Shown piece by piece: positions 36,373-44,377 of a stretch of 44,377 nt of DNA. The stretch is from positions 1 to 44,377 of IMG/VR virus record IMGVR_UViG_3300033141_001582; one strand, given 5' to 3'. Source of the stretch: a virus. Each line of letters opens with the position of its first letter. The first letter of the stretch is position 1. The notes below the pieces were generated by a model. The model saw only the letters and a program-made list of their open reading frames with translations, had not been told where the DNA came from and made no database searches. The translations under genes and the position numbers were made by a program.

Positions 36373-37867
36373 GTTGAAGGACGATCCAGAAATCAAGAAC
36401 ATCATGGCGAAGTGCTACGCAAGCACTCGCATCAGCTCCAAGGTGTTGTTTCCTGAACGCTTCTGGCTTCCGTTCTCTGATTTGCATGAAGAGATTTTCA
36501 AGGTTCTGGACGATGATTCGATTCAACAGGCTGCTATCGCTGCGCCACGTGGCTTTGGAAAGACCACGATTGACACGATTGCTCATCCCGCTAAGCGGAT
36601 TCTGTTCCGAGAGAAGAAGTTCATTGTTCCTATTAGCGCGACGGCAACTAAAGCAGTAATGGACGGTGAAAACCTCAAGCGAGAGCTCGCGACCAATTCG
36701 GTTGTTAAAGAACTGTTTGGCCCGATAAAGAGTGACTCGTTCTCTAAGGAACAGTGGATAACGCAATCTGGTACGATGGTCATGCCGCGTGGTGCAGGCC
36801 AGCAGATTCGTGGAATCCTGTTTGACAAGTATCGACCTGACTTAATCATTGGTGACGACATCGAAGATCCTGAAGCCGTACGAAACGAGGAGCTTCGAGC
36901 GAATCTCAAGGAGTGGTGGTTCTCAGATGTTTGCAACTCGATTAACCGCGCCCGGAAAGATTGGAAGATTGTTGTCGTCGGGACTATACTCCACGAAGAC
37001 TCTTTACTCCAGAACTTGCTTGATGATCCTGATTGGTATAGCGTTCGGCTTGAACTTTGTGACGACAATCTTAGGTCTAATTGGCCTGGCTTTATGTCAG
37101 ATGCTGAGGTTAAGAAACTTTATGAATCACATAAGAGACGCGGTCAGCTCGATGTCTTTTACCGTGAGTATCGCAACTTACCCGTATCTACTGAGGATGC
37201 TACATTTAAGCAAGAGTATTTCAAGTCTTACTCGGAAACGGATAAAGAGTTTTCTGAGATCAAACACCAGCTTGAAAATGTGGTGATCGTTGATCCAGCT
37301 AAGACAGTCAAGTTGCACTCGGCCGAAAGTGCTGTTGTTTGTATCGGGATTGATCGCCAGAGTGCCAGGCTTTACGTTCGGGATATTGTGTCAAGGAGGA
37401 TGTATCCTGACGAGCTTTACAACGAGATGTTCCAGATGTGCTCTCGTCACAAGGTTCGTGTGTTCGGCGTTGAAGTTACATCACTTAATGAGTTCGTTAC
37501 TCAGCCAATCAGAAACGAAATGATGAAGCGTGGTCAGATGATGGAGCTCATAGAGCTTAAGGCACGTGGCGGAGTTAAGGGTACTAAGGGGGAAGGCAAG
37601 GAGAAACGTGTCGCGGCGTTGGTTCCTTATTATCGCCAAGGCTACGTTTATCATAACGAGGCGTGTTGTACTGGACTTGAAGCACAATTGTTGAGCTTTC
37701 CGCGTTCTAAGCTCTGGGACATCATGGATGCAACAGCTTACATTGTGGAGATGCTCGAGCTTGGTGGACGTTATTTCGAGCCACCGGCGTTTGAAGACCC
37801 AGAAGATGAGTATAAGGAACTTTACGAGGAAGCTGAACCATTAGTGGAGGGTTGGAGATATGCCTAA
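36356..37867 (+). CDS. terL: terminase large subunit
   Basis: 503 residues. ATPase: Walker A APRGFGKTT (63-71) and Walker B LIIGDD (163-168), with a coupling-motif-like VVVGT (207-211). Nuclease: D313 in VIVDPAKT and a final D in LWDIMDATAY. These define the DNA-packaging motor. The start at ATG 36356 lies inside the previous gene. It is followed by a Pro/Thr-rich protein and tail fibre, then the portal. Confidence 0.92.
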   Translation: MEINVRLKDDPEIKNIMAKCYASTRISSKVLFPERFWLPFSDLHEEIFKVLDDDSIQQAAIAAPRGFGKTTIDTIAHPAKRILFREKKFIVPISATATKAVMDGENLKRELATNSVVKELFGPIKSDSFSKEQWITQSGTMVMPRGAGQQIRGILFDKYRPDLIIGDDIEDPEAVRNEELRANLKEWWFSDVCNSINRARKDWKIVVVGTILHEDSLLQNLLDDPDWYSVRLELCDDNLRSNWPGFMSDAEVKKLYESHKRRGQLDVFYREYRNLPVSTEDATFKQEYFKSYSETDKEFSEIKHQLENVVIVDPAKTVKLHSAESAVVCIGIDRQSARLYVRDIVSRRMYPDELYNEMFQMCSRHKVRVFGVEVTSLNEFVTQPIRNEMMKRGQMMELIELKARGGVKGTKGEGKEKRVAALVPYYRQGYVYHNEACCTGLEAQLLSFPRSKLWDIMDATAYIVEMLELGGRYFEPPAFEDPEDEYKELYEEAEPLVEGWRYA

Positions 37868-38201
37868 GGTAGTCGGAATGTATGAAAAGAGCAGGAAGGG
37901 TCTGGCTCATAACATGGGTGGGATCTTTGGAAAGCCGAAGAAGAAAGAGGTTGCGCCTGCACCTAAGCCTAAGGGACAAATTAAGGACGTAGGTACTGAG
38001 ACCAAGTCTGCTATTGAGAGTAAAAACGAAGCTCTTCGAGAGGCAACGAAGGAACCTGAGCCTACTCCTACACCTACACCTGCACCTACTCCAACAACAC
38101 CCGAGCCTGAGGCTGATATCTCCAACAGAACGGCCACGATGGCTATGAGGAAGCGTAGGTTGGCATTTGAGAAGGCGGAGAGGGAGAAGAAAAAGAAGTA
38201 A
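37860..38201 (+). CDS. Lys/Pro/Thr-rich low-complexity protein, 113 aa
   Basis: A basic N-terminus, then a helix, a run of Thr-Pro repeats (EPTPTPTPAPTP), and a Lys/Arg/Glu-rich end. Probably disordered. It overlaps the terminase stop by 8 bases and ends one base before the fibre gene. It may be a packaging or structural linker; unknown. Confidence 0.55.
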   Translation: MPKVVGMYEKSRKGLAHNMGGIFGKPKKKEVAPAPKPKGQIKDVGTETKSAIESKNEALREATKEPEPTPTPTPAPTPTTPEPEADISNRTATMAMRKRRLAFEKAEREKKKK

Positions 38202-40385
38202 ATGGCCGACAAGAAACTATATGGAGTGTTCTTTGGTCCTTATCTTTATGAGGACGACGCTGCGCTAGATGATCCCGACGGTGACTTCTCAGGCATGACT
38301 TGGGATGCATCCGTTACAGATGGGCTTCATCTTTGTGCTGGCGTTAGATTCCTCGACTCAGATCAATCACACCACCTGACGCTTACGTGGAACGAGAATG
38401 ACTCCGGGAATCGTACGCTTCAGTTCCTTGTCGCTGGTGGAAATCGTTCTTTGACATTAAATGAGAATTTCACGGTCGCCGATGGTTATGACGTCACGCT
38501 CCAGGCTCTTGGTCAAGCTAATCAACTGACGTTGAACGAAGGTCTTACTATCGGTGACGGTCACAGTGGAACGCTTACGTTCTCTGCTGCGTCCAAGGTT
38601 ATCACGGTCGAGGACACTACCATCGCAAATAACCCTGCTTACGTGGACGGTCCGCTCTCGCCACAAGTTCTGTCCGGTTGTACTATTTCTGTTGGAACGA
38701 ATGCAGGCACTGCGAAGGTAGCTGCCGGTACTGTTTTGCTTAGAACTACGGCTTCTGATTCTGGTGTGCTTCGAAAGTATTCTGTCAGTGAGACGGACAA
38801 CATAACGCTTGCCAGTGCGGACACTTCCTATTTTGTACAGATTCAGTGGAATAGCGGCTCTCCCATTGCTGCCGTTTCTGCCTCTTCTGCCAACGGCCAG
38901 ACGGATATCAACATTGGTAAAGTATTGAAAGAATCGGATGATACTTTTCATTACACTAATGGCGGGTACAGACTTTTTGATGGTGTAGCAAAACTGCACC
39001 ACAGAGCAGGACACCTTAGGGAATGGGAGATGTGTTCTGAGGTAAACATCAGTGATAATGGAGATAAAACCTTTGTTATTAGTTCAGGACACTTCTTTAG
39101 GGGAATCAATAAGACAAGTTTTTCTACCTGGGATAGCTCAGGAGCAGACCGATTTACTTATGCACTTTATTATGACGGTGCTTGGCATTACATTGCCGAT
39201 CAACAGTACATAGATGTAGACAACTACAACGATGTAACTGATGCTGTTGACGGACTCAAAACGTGCAACAGATATAAGTGTGACTGGGTGTTCGTACATC
39301 CTGATGATGGAGACGTTTTTGTAGTCTATGGTCAGGACGACGATAATGTTGGGAACATCGAGGACTCCACGGTTCCTTCTCTTCCTGATCTGGTAGACAC
39401 GTTTGGTGCGTTGATCGGAAGAATTATTATCGACGGCGGTACGACAGCATTTCATCGAATCGAGATGATTAACCAGACGCCGCTTATTCCTTCTCCAGTT
39501 ATCGACCACAACGATTTGTCAAGCATTCAGGGCGGGACTACGAGCGAGTACTATCATCTTACTTCTGCCCAACATACGGTAGCGACTCAGGCGGCAACAG
39601 ATGCGTTGGATGGATACATGACATCGACCTATGCTGGGAAGCTAGACGGCATTGAGTCCGGGGCTGATGTTACTGACTTTGCCAATGTCCAGGCAGCTCT
39701 TGCGGCAGCTTCGGGGGCAGTTGATTTCAACTCCCAGAATTTGACGAGTGTGGGAACGATAAGTTCGGCTGGATTATTGGCTCTGGATGGTGCGAGCGGC
39801 ACTCAAGTTAATCGTAATACCATTTCATTTATAGATTTGAAAACACCAAGTGGCGGAAGCTCTACCAATAGATTTCGTATTTCATGGAATGGAGCCGAAG
39901 CTAGATATGAAAACATTGATGGCAGCACAATAACGCACTATTTTGAGGGAAAAATTCTAGGGCCAATTACTTATTCTGGTGGCGCAGTTAACTTTGAGAG
40001 AAATTCATTTGTATATTTTGATCTTAAAGTGCCAGCCAGTGGGACTTCTACCGATAGACTTCGTATAAGATGGGATGGAGCACTAGCTAGATACGAAAAT
40101 ATTGATACTGCCGATGGAATAACGCATTTTTTTGATGGAAAGATGGGTGTTAATATAGGTACTCCGTCAGCTCAGCTCCACGTAGATCAATCTTCAACCA
40201 CTGCTGCGATTCCGGTTTTAATGCTTGATCAGGCTGACGTAAGTGAACAGTGTATTAAATTCACTTCCGATTCTGCAGATAGAGATATTAACCTTTTCAC
40301 CGTAGATGTTACTGGTACACCTACACTGAAGTGGGATGAGTCACTCAGATCGTGTTTGATAATGCTGATAATCAGTTGGAGATAA
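38202..40385 (+). CDS. long tail fibre (5' part; frame broken near the end)
   Basis: 727 residues. The N-terminal region (GVFFGPYLYEDDA...) is followed by repeated beta modules with TLNEN/TLTEG-type strands. Two near repeats (NRFRISWNGAEARYENID and DRLRIRWDGALARYENID) lie before the shared LHVDQSSTTAAIPVLMLDQ block. The frame then runs out after KWDES into an unrelated tail and stops, while the expected continuation is in the -1 frame (next entry). This looks like a single tail-fibre gene split by one base. Confidence 0.75.
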   Translation: MADKKLYGVFFGPYLYEDDAALDDPDGDFSGMTWDASVTDGLHLCAGVRFLDSDQSHHLTLTWNENDSGNRTLQFLVAGGNRSLTLNENFTVADGYDVTLQALGQANQLTLNEGLTIGDGHSGTLTFSAASKVITVEDTTIANNPAYVDGPLSPQVLSGCTISVGTNAGTAKVAAGTVLLRTTASDSGVLRKYSVSETDNITLASADTSYFVQIQWNSGSPIAAVSASSANGQTDINIGKVLKESDDTFHYTNGGYRLFDGVAKLHHRAGHLREWEMCSEVNISDNGDKTFVISSGHFFRGINKTSFSTWDSSGADRFTYALYYDGAWHYIADQQYIDVDNYNDVTDAVDGLKTCNRYKCDWVFVHPDDGDVFVVYGQDDDNVGNIEDSTVPSLPDLVDTFGALIGRIIIDGGTTAFHRIEMINQTPLIPSPVIDHNDLSSIQGGTTSEYYHLTSAQHTVATQAATDALDGYMTSTYAGKLDGIESGADVTDFANVQAALAAASGAVDFNSQNLTSVGTISSAGLLALDGASGTQVNRNTISFIDLKTPSGGSSTNRFRISWNGAEARYENIDGSTITHYFEGKILGPITYSGGAVNFERNSFVYFDLKVPASGTSTDRLRIRWDGALARYENIDTADGITHFFDGKMGVNIGTPSAQLHVDQSSTTAAIPVLMLDQADVSEQCIKFTSDSADRDINLFTVDVTGTPTLKWDESLRSCLIMLIISWR

Positions 40386-41074
40386 CTGGTTGGGTTGGAC
40401 TTGGAGTAACACCCGCATATAGATTTTCAATAGGCTCAACCGATGGTTCTGATCAGATTGGGCTTTATCACGATAATACACATGCTGTAATGCAGTGGAC
40501 TGATGGCCGTTTATATTTTAAGACTGATGAGGGAGTCAACACAGATACGGTATTGTCTATCCTGGGAAAAGGGACAGGTCGTGGAAGACTGGATATTGGT
40601 GATGGCGGTCTTGCATCGGGTGTAGCTTTGGCGCTATATTACAAGGGGGGAAGTTCAATACTGAAATTGGGAAATGATAATACAGGAATGACTGCTACAG
40701 ATGGCTTCGATTTAATTATGGATGGTACTGGAATTGATGTCTATGTATGGAATAGAGAAGCTGGAGCTATGGTTTTTGGAGCTAGCAATGCAGAAAAAAT
40801 GCGTGTCGGAGCAAATGGCAATGTCAGCGTCGGGGGGGTGGTAACTCCGCTTGCAAAATTTCACGCAGACCAGTCTTCAACCACTGCTGCAATCCCAGTT
40901 CTCTACCTTGATCAAGCAGACGTGAGCGAAGAAATGATTGAGTTTAACACCACGATAGGTGAAGGAAATGCAATAGAAGCTGTGGGAAGCAAAACACTAA
41001 CAACAACGCACTTCATAAAGGTAACGTTACCAGGCCCTCTGACTAGGTATATCCCAGTAGGGACGATAGCATAA
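40352..41074 (+). CDS. tail fibre (3' part, in a shifted frame)
   Basis: Continues in the -1 frame as (E)VTQIVFDNADNQLEITGW with a second FHADQSSTTAAIPVLYLDQ block matching the one in the upstream part. GTG 40352 is only a nominal start, without a ribosome site. A single missing base at about 40342-40350, or frameshifting, would join both parts into one fibre of about 970 residues. The tail end (PGPLTRYIPVGTIA) is a typical fibre end. Confidence 0.65.
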   Translation: MFDNADNQLEITGWVGLGVTPAYRFSIGSTDGSDQIGLYHDNTHAVMQWTDGRLYFKTDEGVNTDTVLSILGKGTGRGRLDIGDGGLASGVALALYYKGGSSILKLGNDNTGMTATDGFDLIMDGTGIDVYVWNREAGAMVFGASNAEKMRVGANGNVSVGGVVTPLAKFHADQSSTTAAIPVLYLDQADVSEEMIEFNTTIGEGNAIEAVGSKTLTTTHFIKVTLPGPLTRYIPVGTIA

Positions 41075-41085
41075 CGGAGGCTTAG

Positions 41086-43098
41086 ATGCCTAATATTGTT
41101 TACGGAGATGTTGGTAAGACCAACAGAACGCTAATAACGAACGCGGACGAGAGCTACGATTACGATTATCCAAACGGGCTTAATCTCGACCCGAAGTCTG
41201 ACCTTCATCGTTTTATTATAAACGAAGTTCTCCAACGTGCGCTCGTCAGCCATCGCGTGATGCAGAGCCGTTTCGATTCGTGGAACGAGATCGATCGTTG
41301 TCTCACAAGCTACATGGAACCAGACGCTGGTGGGCTAGGAGAGCTTGACGAAGAAAGGGACATTAAGAGGGATAAAGGAAGTAAGAAGAAGCCTGTTAGC
41401 ATAGTGTTTCCGTACTCTTATGCAATCCTGGAAACGGTGCTTACGTACCTTGTGATGGCGTTCCTGGAAGAGCCGATCTTCCGTTATGAGGGCGTTTCAC
41501 CTGACGATGTAATCGGCGCGATTCTGATGGAGTTGATGGTCAACCTTCAATGTAACAAGACGAAGGTTGCTCTGGCCTTGCATACGATGTTTCGTGATTC
41601 ACTTGCTTACGGAATCGGCATTGGTGCTCCAGGTTGGCATAAGCATCATGGTGCAAGGGTTGTTGAGGGAGCACAGGGCTTCCTGGGTTCACTTGGAGCT
41701 TTCATCGGCACGCGGCGTGAGAAGACTACCACCGAACGAGAGCTGTTGTTTGAGGGTAACAAACTCGATAACGTTGACCCGTACTTATGGCTGCCCGACC
41801 CGAACGTTCCATGTCAGAAGGTGCAAGATGGTGAGTATGCTGGATGGGTAGATCGCACGAGTTATGTAAAGCTGCTGAACGAGGAAGCCTCAGGTCCAGA
41901 CCTTTTTAACGTTCGTTACTTGAAGTTGTTGATTAACAAGAAGTCCTCGTTGTATGGTGAGGACGCTTCCAAGCGAACTGAGAAAACAGGAATGTCGATT
42001 CGCGAGGCTGGTGGCAGACACGAGGCTACCGATCCTGTTGATGTCGTTAACATGTACGTCGACTTGATTCCGAAGGACTGGAATGACGGCGGGGACAATG
42101 GTCTTGGAACGTCAGAGTATCCTGAGAAGTGGTTGTTCAGCGTCGCCAGTGATTCATTGGTAATTCGTGCTAAGCCGCTTGGTTTGACTCATAACCTGTA
42201 TCCGATCGCGGTCGCTGCACCAGATGCTGATGGTTACACCTCGACTCCAGTTTCAAGAATCGAGACGTTGAACGGACTTCAAGGCACACTTGACTGGTTG
42301 TTCAATTCTCATATCGCGAACGTGCGTAAGGCCATCAACGACATGATCGTTTATGATCCTTATCTTGTTAACGCTAAAGACCTGGAGGATCCGAAACCTG
42401 GTAAGCTAATCAGGATGCGACGTCCTGCGTGGGGACGTGGAGTTGAACATGCGGTTATGCAACTTCAGGTCAACGACATCACACGGCAGAACATTGGTGA
42501 TTCGTCGTTCATCGTTCAGTGGATGCAGAAGATCGGTGCTGCTGATGATCCTATGATGGGTTCGTTGCGCCAAGGCGGGCCGGAGCGTTTGACTGGCCAG
42601 GAGTTTCAGGGTACGCAAACGGGAGCCATTCGTCGATTGGAGCGAATTGCCAAACTTATTGGTCTGCAAGCGATGCAAGACCTTGGCTATATGTTCGCCT
42701 CACATGCTCAGCAGTTGAGCTCAATGGATAACTTTGTGAAGTGTACTGGTCGCTGGCAGGCTGAGTTGATTGCGGAGTATGGTGAGAAGATGCAGCGTGG
42801 TAGGGTTGCTGTTACGCCGTTTGACATTCTCGTTGATTACGATGTGATGGTCAGAGATGGGAGCGTGCCAGGCGGTAACTTCTCAGACGTGTGGATGAGG
42901 ATGTTTGAGGTTCTTGCCGAGCATCCAGAGCTTGATAAGCAGTTCGACATCGTTCGGATCTTCAAGCATATCGCTCGTAACGCTGGAGCCAAGAACGTAA
43001 CCGACTTTGAGCGCACGACGCCGCCAGCCAGGATCGTTCCTGACGAAGTAGCCCTTCGCGGGGTTGAGGCTGGAAATCTTATACCAAGGGGAGTATAA
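41086..43098 (+). CDS. portal protein
   Basis: 670 residues. It follows terminase and fibre genes and precedes the scaffold. Features fit phage portals: an early ALVSHRVMQSRFDSWNEIDR block, RFIINEVLQR, long helical stem regions (AIRRLERIAKLIGLQAMQDL) and a YPIAVAAPDADGYTS crown-like part. ACGGAGGC precedes the ATG. The portal forms the dodecameric DNA gate. Confidence 0.7.
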   Translation: MPNIVYGDVGKTNRTLITNADESYDYDYPNGLNLDPKSDLHRFIINEVLQRALVSHRVMQSRFDSWNEIDRCLTSYMEPDAGGLGELDEERDIKRDKGSKKKPVSIVFPYSYAILETVLTYLVMAFLEEPIFRYEGVSPDDVIGAILMELMVNLQCNKTKVALALHTMFRDSLAYGIGIGAPGWHKHHGARVVEGAQGFLGSLGAFIGTRREKTTTERELLFEGNKLDNVDPYLWLPDPNVPCQKVQDGEYAGWVDRTSYVKLLNEEASGPDLFNVRYLKLLINKKSSLYGEDASKRTEKTGMSIREAGGRHEATDPVDVVNMYVDLIPKDWNDGGDNGLGTSEYPEKWLFSVASDSLVIRAKPLGLTHNLYPIAVAAPDADGYTSTPVSRIETLNGLQGTLDWLFNSHIANVRKAINDMIVYDPYLVNAKDLEDPKPGKLIRMRRPAWGRGVEHAVMQLQVNDITRQNIGDSSFIVQWMQKIGAADDPMMGSLRQGGPERLTGQEFQGTQTGAIRRLERIAKLIGLQAMQDLGYMFASHAQQLSSMDNFVKCTGRWQAELIAEYGEKMQRGRVAVTPFDILVDYDVMVRDGSVPGGNFSDVWMRMFEVLAEHPELDKQFDIVRIFKHIARNAGAKNVTDFERTTPPARIVPDEVALRGVEAGNLIPRGV

Positions 43099-43379
43099 TG
43101 CCAGACAAAAAGGAGACCTTGTTTGACAAAGTTCAGGTAGAGTTAGTCAGTTCCCCGAATGAGTTTAAAGAATGGCTGGAAGCGCCAGCTTGTCAGGATT
43201 ACAAGAACCAACTTGTGGCCTGGCTTAAGGACATCCAGCTTACTTTGGAGGATGCTGATAACATTCTACTTGACAAAACCCTCCATCGTTTAGGAGGGAA
43301 CGCAGAGGCGCTGCGTTATGCTTTGGCCTTGCTTGACATAACGTTGGCAAACTTAGAGGACGACATACGTGATATTTGA
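43098..43379 (+). CDS. hypothetical protein, 93 aa
   Basis: AGGGGAG precedes the ATG, which overlaps the portal stop. An acidic helical protein (LVAWLKDIQLTLEDADNILL). By position between portal and scaffold it may assist head assembly. Confidence 0.6.
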   Translation: MPDKKETLFDKVQVELVSSPNEFKEWLEAPACQDYKNQLVAWLKDIQLTLEDADNILLDKTLHRLGGNAEALRYALALLDITLANLEDDIRDI

Positions 43380-43383
43380 TCAA

Positions 43384-43408
43384 CTGTGTTCATTTTATGA
43401 ACGAAGTT
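43384..43408. repeat. dispersed palindrome copy 9 (GTTCATTTTATGAAC)
   Basis: Core 43388-43402, GAAG on the right, then AAAGGAGAACTATT before ATG 43427. Confidence 0.85.
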
Positions 43409-43426
43409 TAACAAAGGAGAACTATT

Positions 43427-44377
43427 ATGGCAGACAAAGTTGTAAAACAAGACGTTGAGGAAATGCTCAATTCGTTTCTGGAAACGCCTGGGGAGCCTCC
43501 AGCAGAGCCATCGGTAGAACCGCCAGCACCGCCGGCTGAGCCACCTGCTGAACCTCCGGTAGAGCCGTCAGTCGAGCCACCCGTGGAACCACCTGCGGAA
43601 CCGCCAGTGGAACCACCGGCCGAGCCTCCAGCTGAACCGCTTGCGGAGCCACCTGATCCTAGGTTGGCGGAGCCACCTGCTGAACCTGCTGAACCTGCGG
43701 TTGAGCCAACTGAGATGGAGTTGTTGCAGCGGCAGAACAAGCTTCTGCTTGAGCGAATTGAGAAGATTTCTGGTGGTGAGTCAGTGGCAGCAGTGCCGAC
43801 TCCTCCAGCTGTAGAACCGAAACCAGAGGAGCCTACACCTGCGGCACCTCCTGCTGAGCCAGCTCCTGTCACTCCATCGGCCGAGATCAAGGTCGACGAG
43901 ATTAACTTCTTGGAGGGTCGAACGCAGGAGGACATTGAACGGATAATCGAGAGCCCTACTGAGCTTAACAAGGTGCTTAATCAGGTTTACTTAAAGGCCA
44001 TTGAACGGTCTATCCCTTTGGCTCAGGAACGATCACTACTGGCTATCCCACAGGTCGTGGTTGCTCAGTTACAACGCTACAATACGATGAAGGGATTGGT
44101 CGACGACTTTTACAAGGAGAACGAGGATTTGAAGATTGTGCAGAAGACCGTCGGGATGATTGCTAATGAGGTTCATTCTGAGCACACTGACTGGACGGCG
44201 AAGCAGGTTTTTGACGAGGCCGCGGTACGCACGCGTAAGGCTCTTGGATTGCCGGAGCCTCCACCAAAGCCTGCAAGCGATCCTAGCAGGCCTGTAGTTA
44301 CTCCACAAGGAGCACCGCCTGATCCTGCTTTCGCAAATCCTACAGGTTCCCGTCGGCGCGGGCCAGCAAGAGCGAAG
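43427..44377 (+). CDS. scaffold-like protein with Pro-Glu-Pro repeats (3' end outside window)
   Basis: The frame is open from ATG 43427 to the window end (317 codons). Residues about 20-95 are near-perfect EPPAEPPVEP-type repeats. A coiled coil (ELLQRQNKLLLERIEKI) and a helical body follow (INFLEGRTQEDIERIIESPT, KVLNQVYLKAIERS). The last part ends in a basic SRRRGPARAK. Position after the portal and helical/acidic composition fit a capsid scaffold. Confidence 0.6.
   Translation, partial: MADKVVKQDVEEMLNSFLETPGEPPAEPSVEPPAPPAEPPAEPPVEPSVEPPVEPPAEPPVEPPAEPPAEPLAEPPDPRLAEPPAEPAEPAVEPTEMELLQRQNKLLLERIEKISGGESVAAVPTPPAVEPKPEEPTPAAPPAEPAPVTPSAEIKVDEINFLEGRTQEDIERIIESPTELNKVLNQVYLKAIERSIPLAQERSLLAIPQVVVAQLQRYNTMKGLVDDFYKENEDLKIVQKTVGMIANEVHSEHTDWTAKQVFDEAAVRTRKALGLPEPPPKPASDPSRPVVTPQGAPPDPAFANPTGSRRRGPARAK

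Noticed and set aside
4048-43402. Interpretation of the palindrome as a LexA/SOS box
   Set aside because: Known boxes are GAAC-N4-GTTC or GTTC-N7-GTTC; here the arrangement is GTTC-N7-GAAC and no SOS genes are linked.
43408-43971. Minus-strand Gly/Ser-rich open frame opposite the scaffold-like gene
   Set aside because: It is the reverse of Pro/Glu codon repeats and has no ribosome site.
1-44377. CRISPR arrays, insertion sequences, integrase or tRNA genes
   Set aside because: None was recognised on either strand by reading; repeats present do not have array spacing.

Overview
The window is part of a tailed double-stranded DNA bacteriophage genome. It carries a large terminase, portal, scaffold-like protein, tail fibres, a giant internal virion protein, a lysis group, a phage family A DNA polymerase and dozens of very small genes that overlap at ATGA/TAATG junctions. 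No rRNA, tRNA, CRISPR array, integrase or phage repressor was recognised. No long tape-measure gene is visible and the virion genes end in very large internal proteins, so a short-tailed (podovirus-like) virion is the best guess. This is an inference. Ribosome binding sites are strong GGAGG types, promoters fit the sigma-70 consensus (TTGACA-17/18-TATRNT), and two products carry Sec signal peptides with AxA-like cleavage sites, so the host is probably a Gram-negative bacterium. It cannot be named from this sequence. The major capsid protein is not seen and presumably lies just beyond the right end (after the scaffold) or before the left end.

Layout: (1) 1-10247, plus strand: virion genes, ending in internal/ejection proteins including a 1279-residue polyvalent protein. 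(2) 10248-10308: hairpin between convergent transcription units. (3) 10313-31167, minus strand: about fifty early/replication genes. These include a DUF3987-like ATPase, a uracil-DNA-glycosylase/PolA fusion polymerase, a deoxyribosyltransferase-like protein, a ParB-methyltransferase fusion, an OB-fold-like single-strand binding candidate, a Sak4-like ATPase, a Cas4/RecB-like nuclease and an ATP-dependent ligase. They also include many zinc-ribbon and tiny membrane proteins and a two-gene cassette for secreted proteins. (4) 29901-30376: gene-free, with a large imperfect inverted repeat, 9-bp iterons, a GA repeat and a pyrimidine/T tract; this is the best origin candidate. (5) 31168-31673: divergent control region. 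(6) 31674-44377, plus strand: small early-type genes, small terminase, M15-like lysin, holin candidates, tail fibres, large terminase, a frameshifted tail fibre, portal and scaffold.

The most distinctive non-coding signal is a 15-bp palindrome, GTTCATWWWATGAAC (one copy has a central variant). It is followed on one side by GAAG in every copy and occurs nine times across all regions, usually just upstream of a ribosome binding site. A second is a pair of 24-nt arms flanking the gene at 30826-31167. In the minus-strand transcript these can pair along their whole length, using G-U pairs at all four non-identical positions. A third is the inverted-repeat/iteron region at 29995-30311. Together they suggest a phage whose regulation and replication rest on undescribed dispersed DNA/RNA elements.
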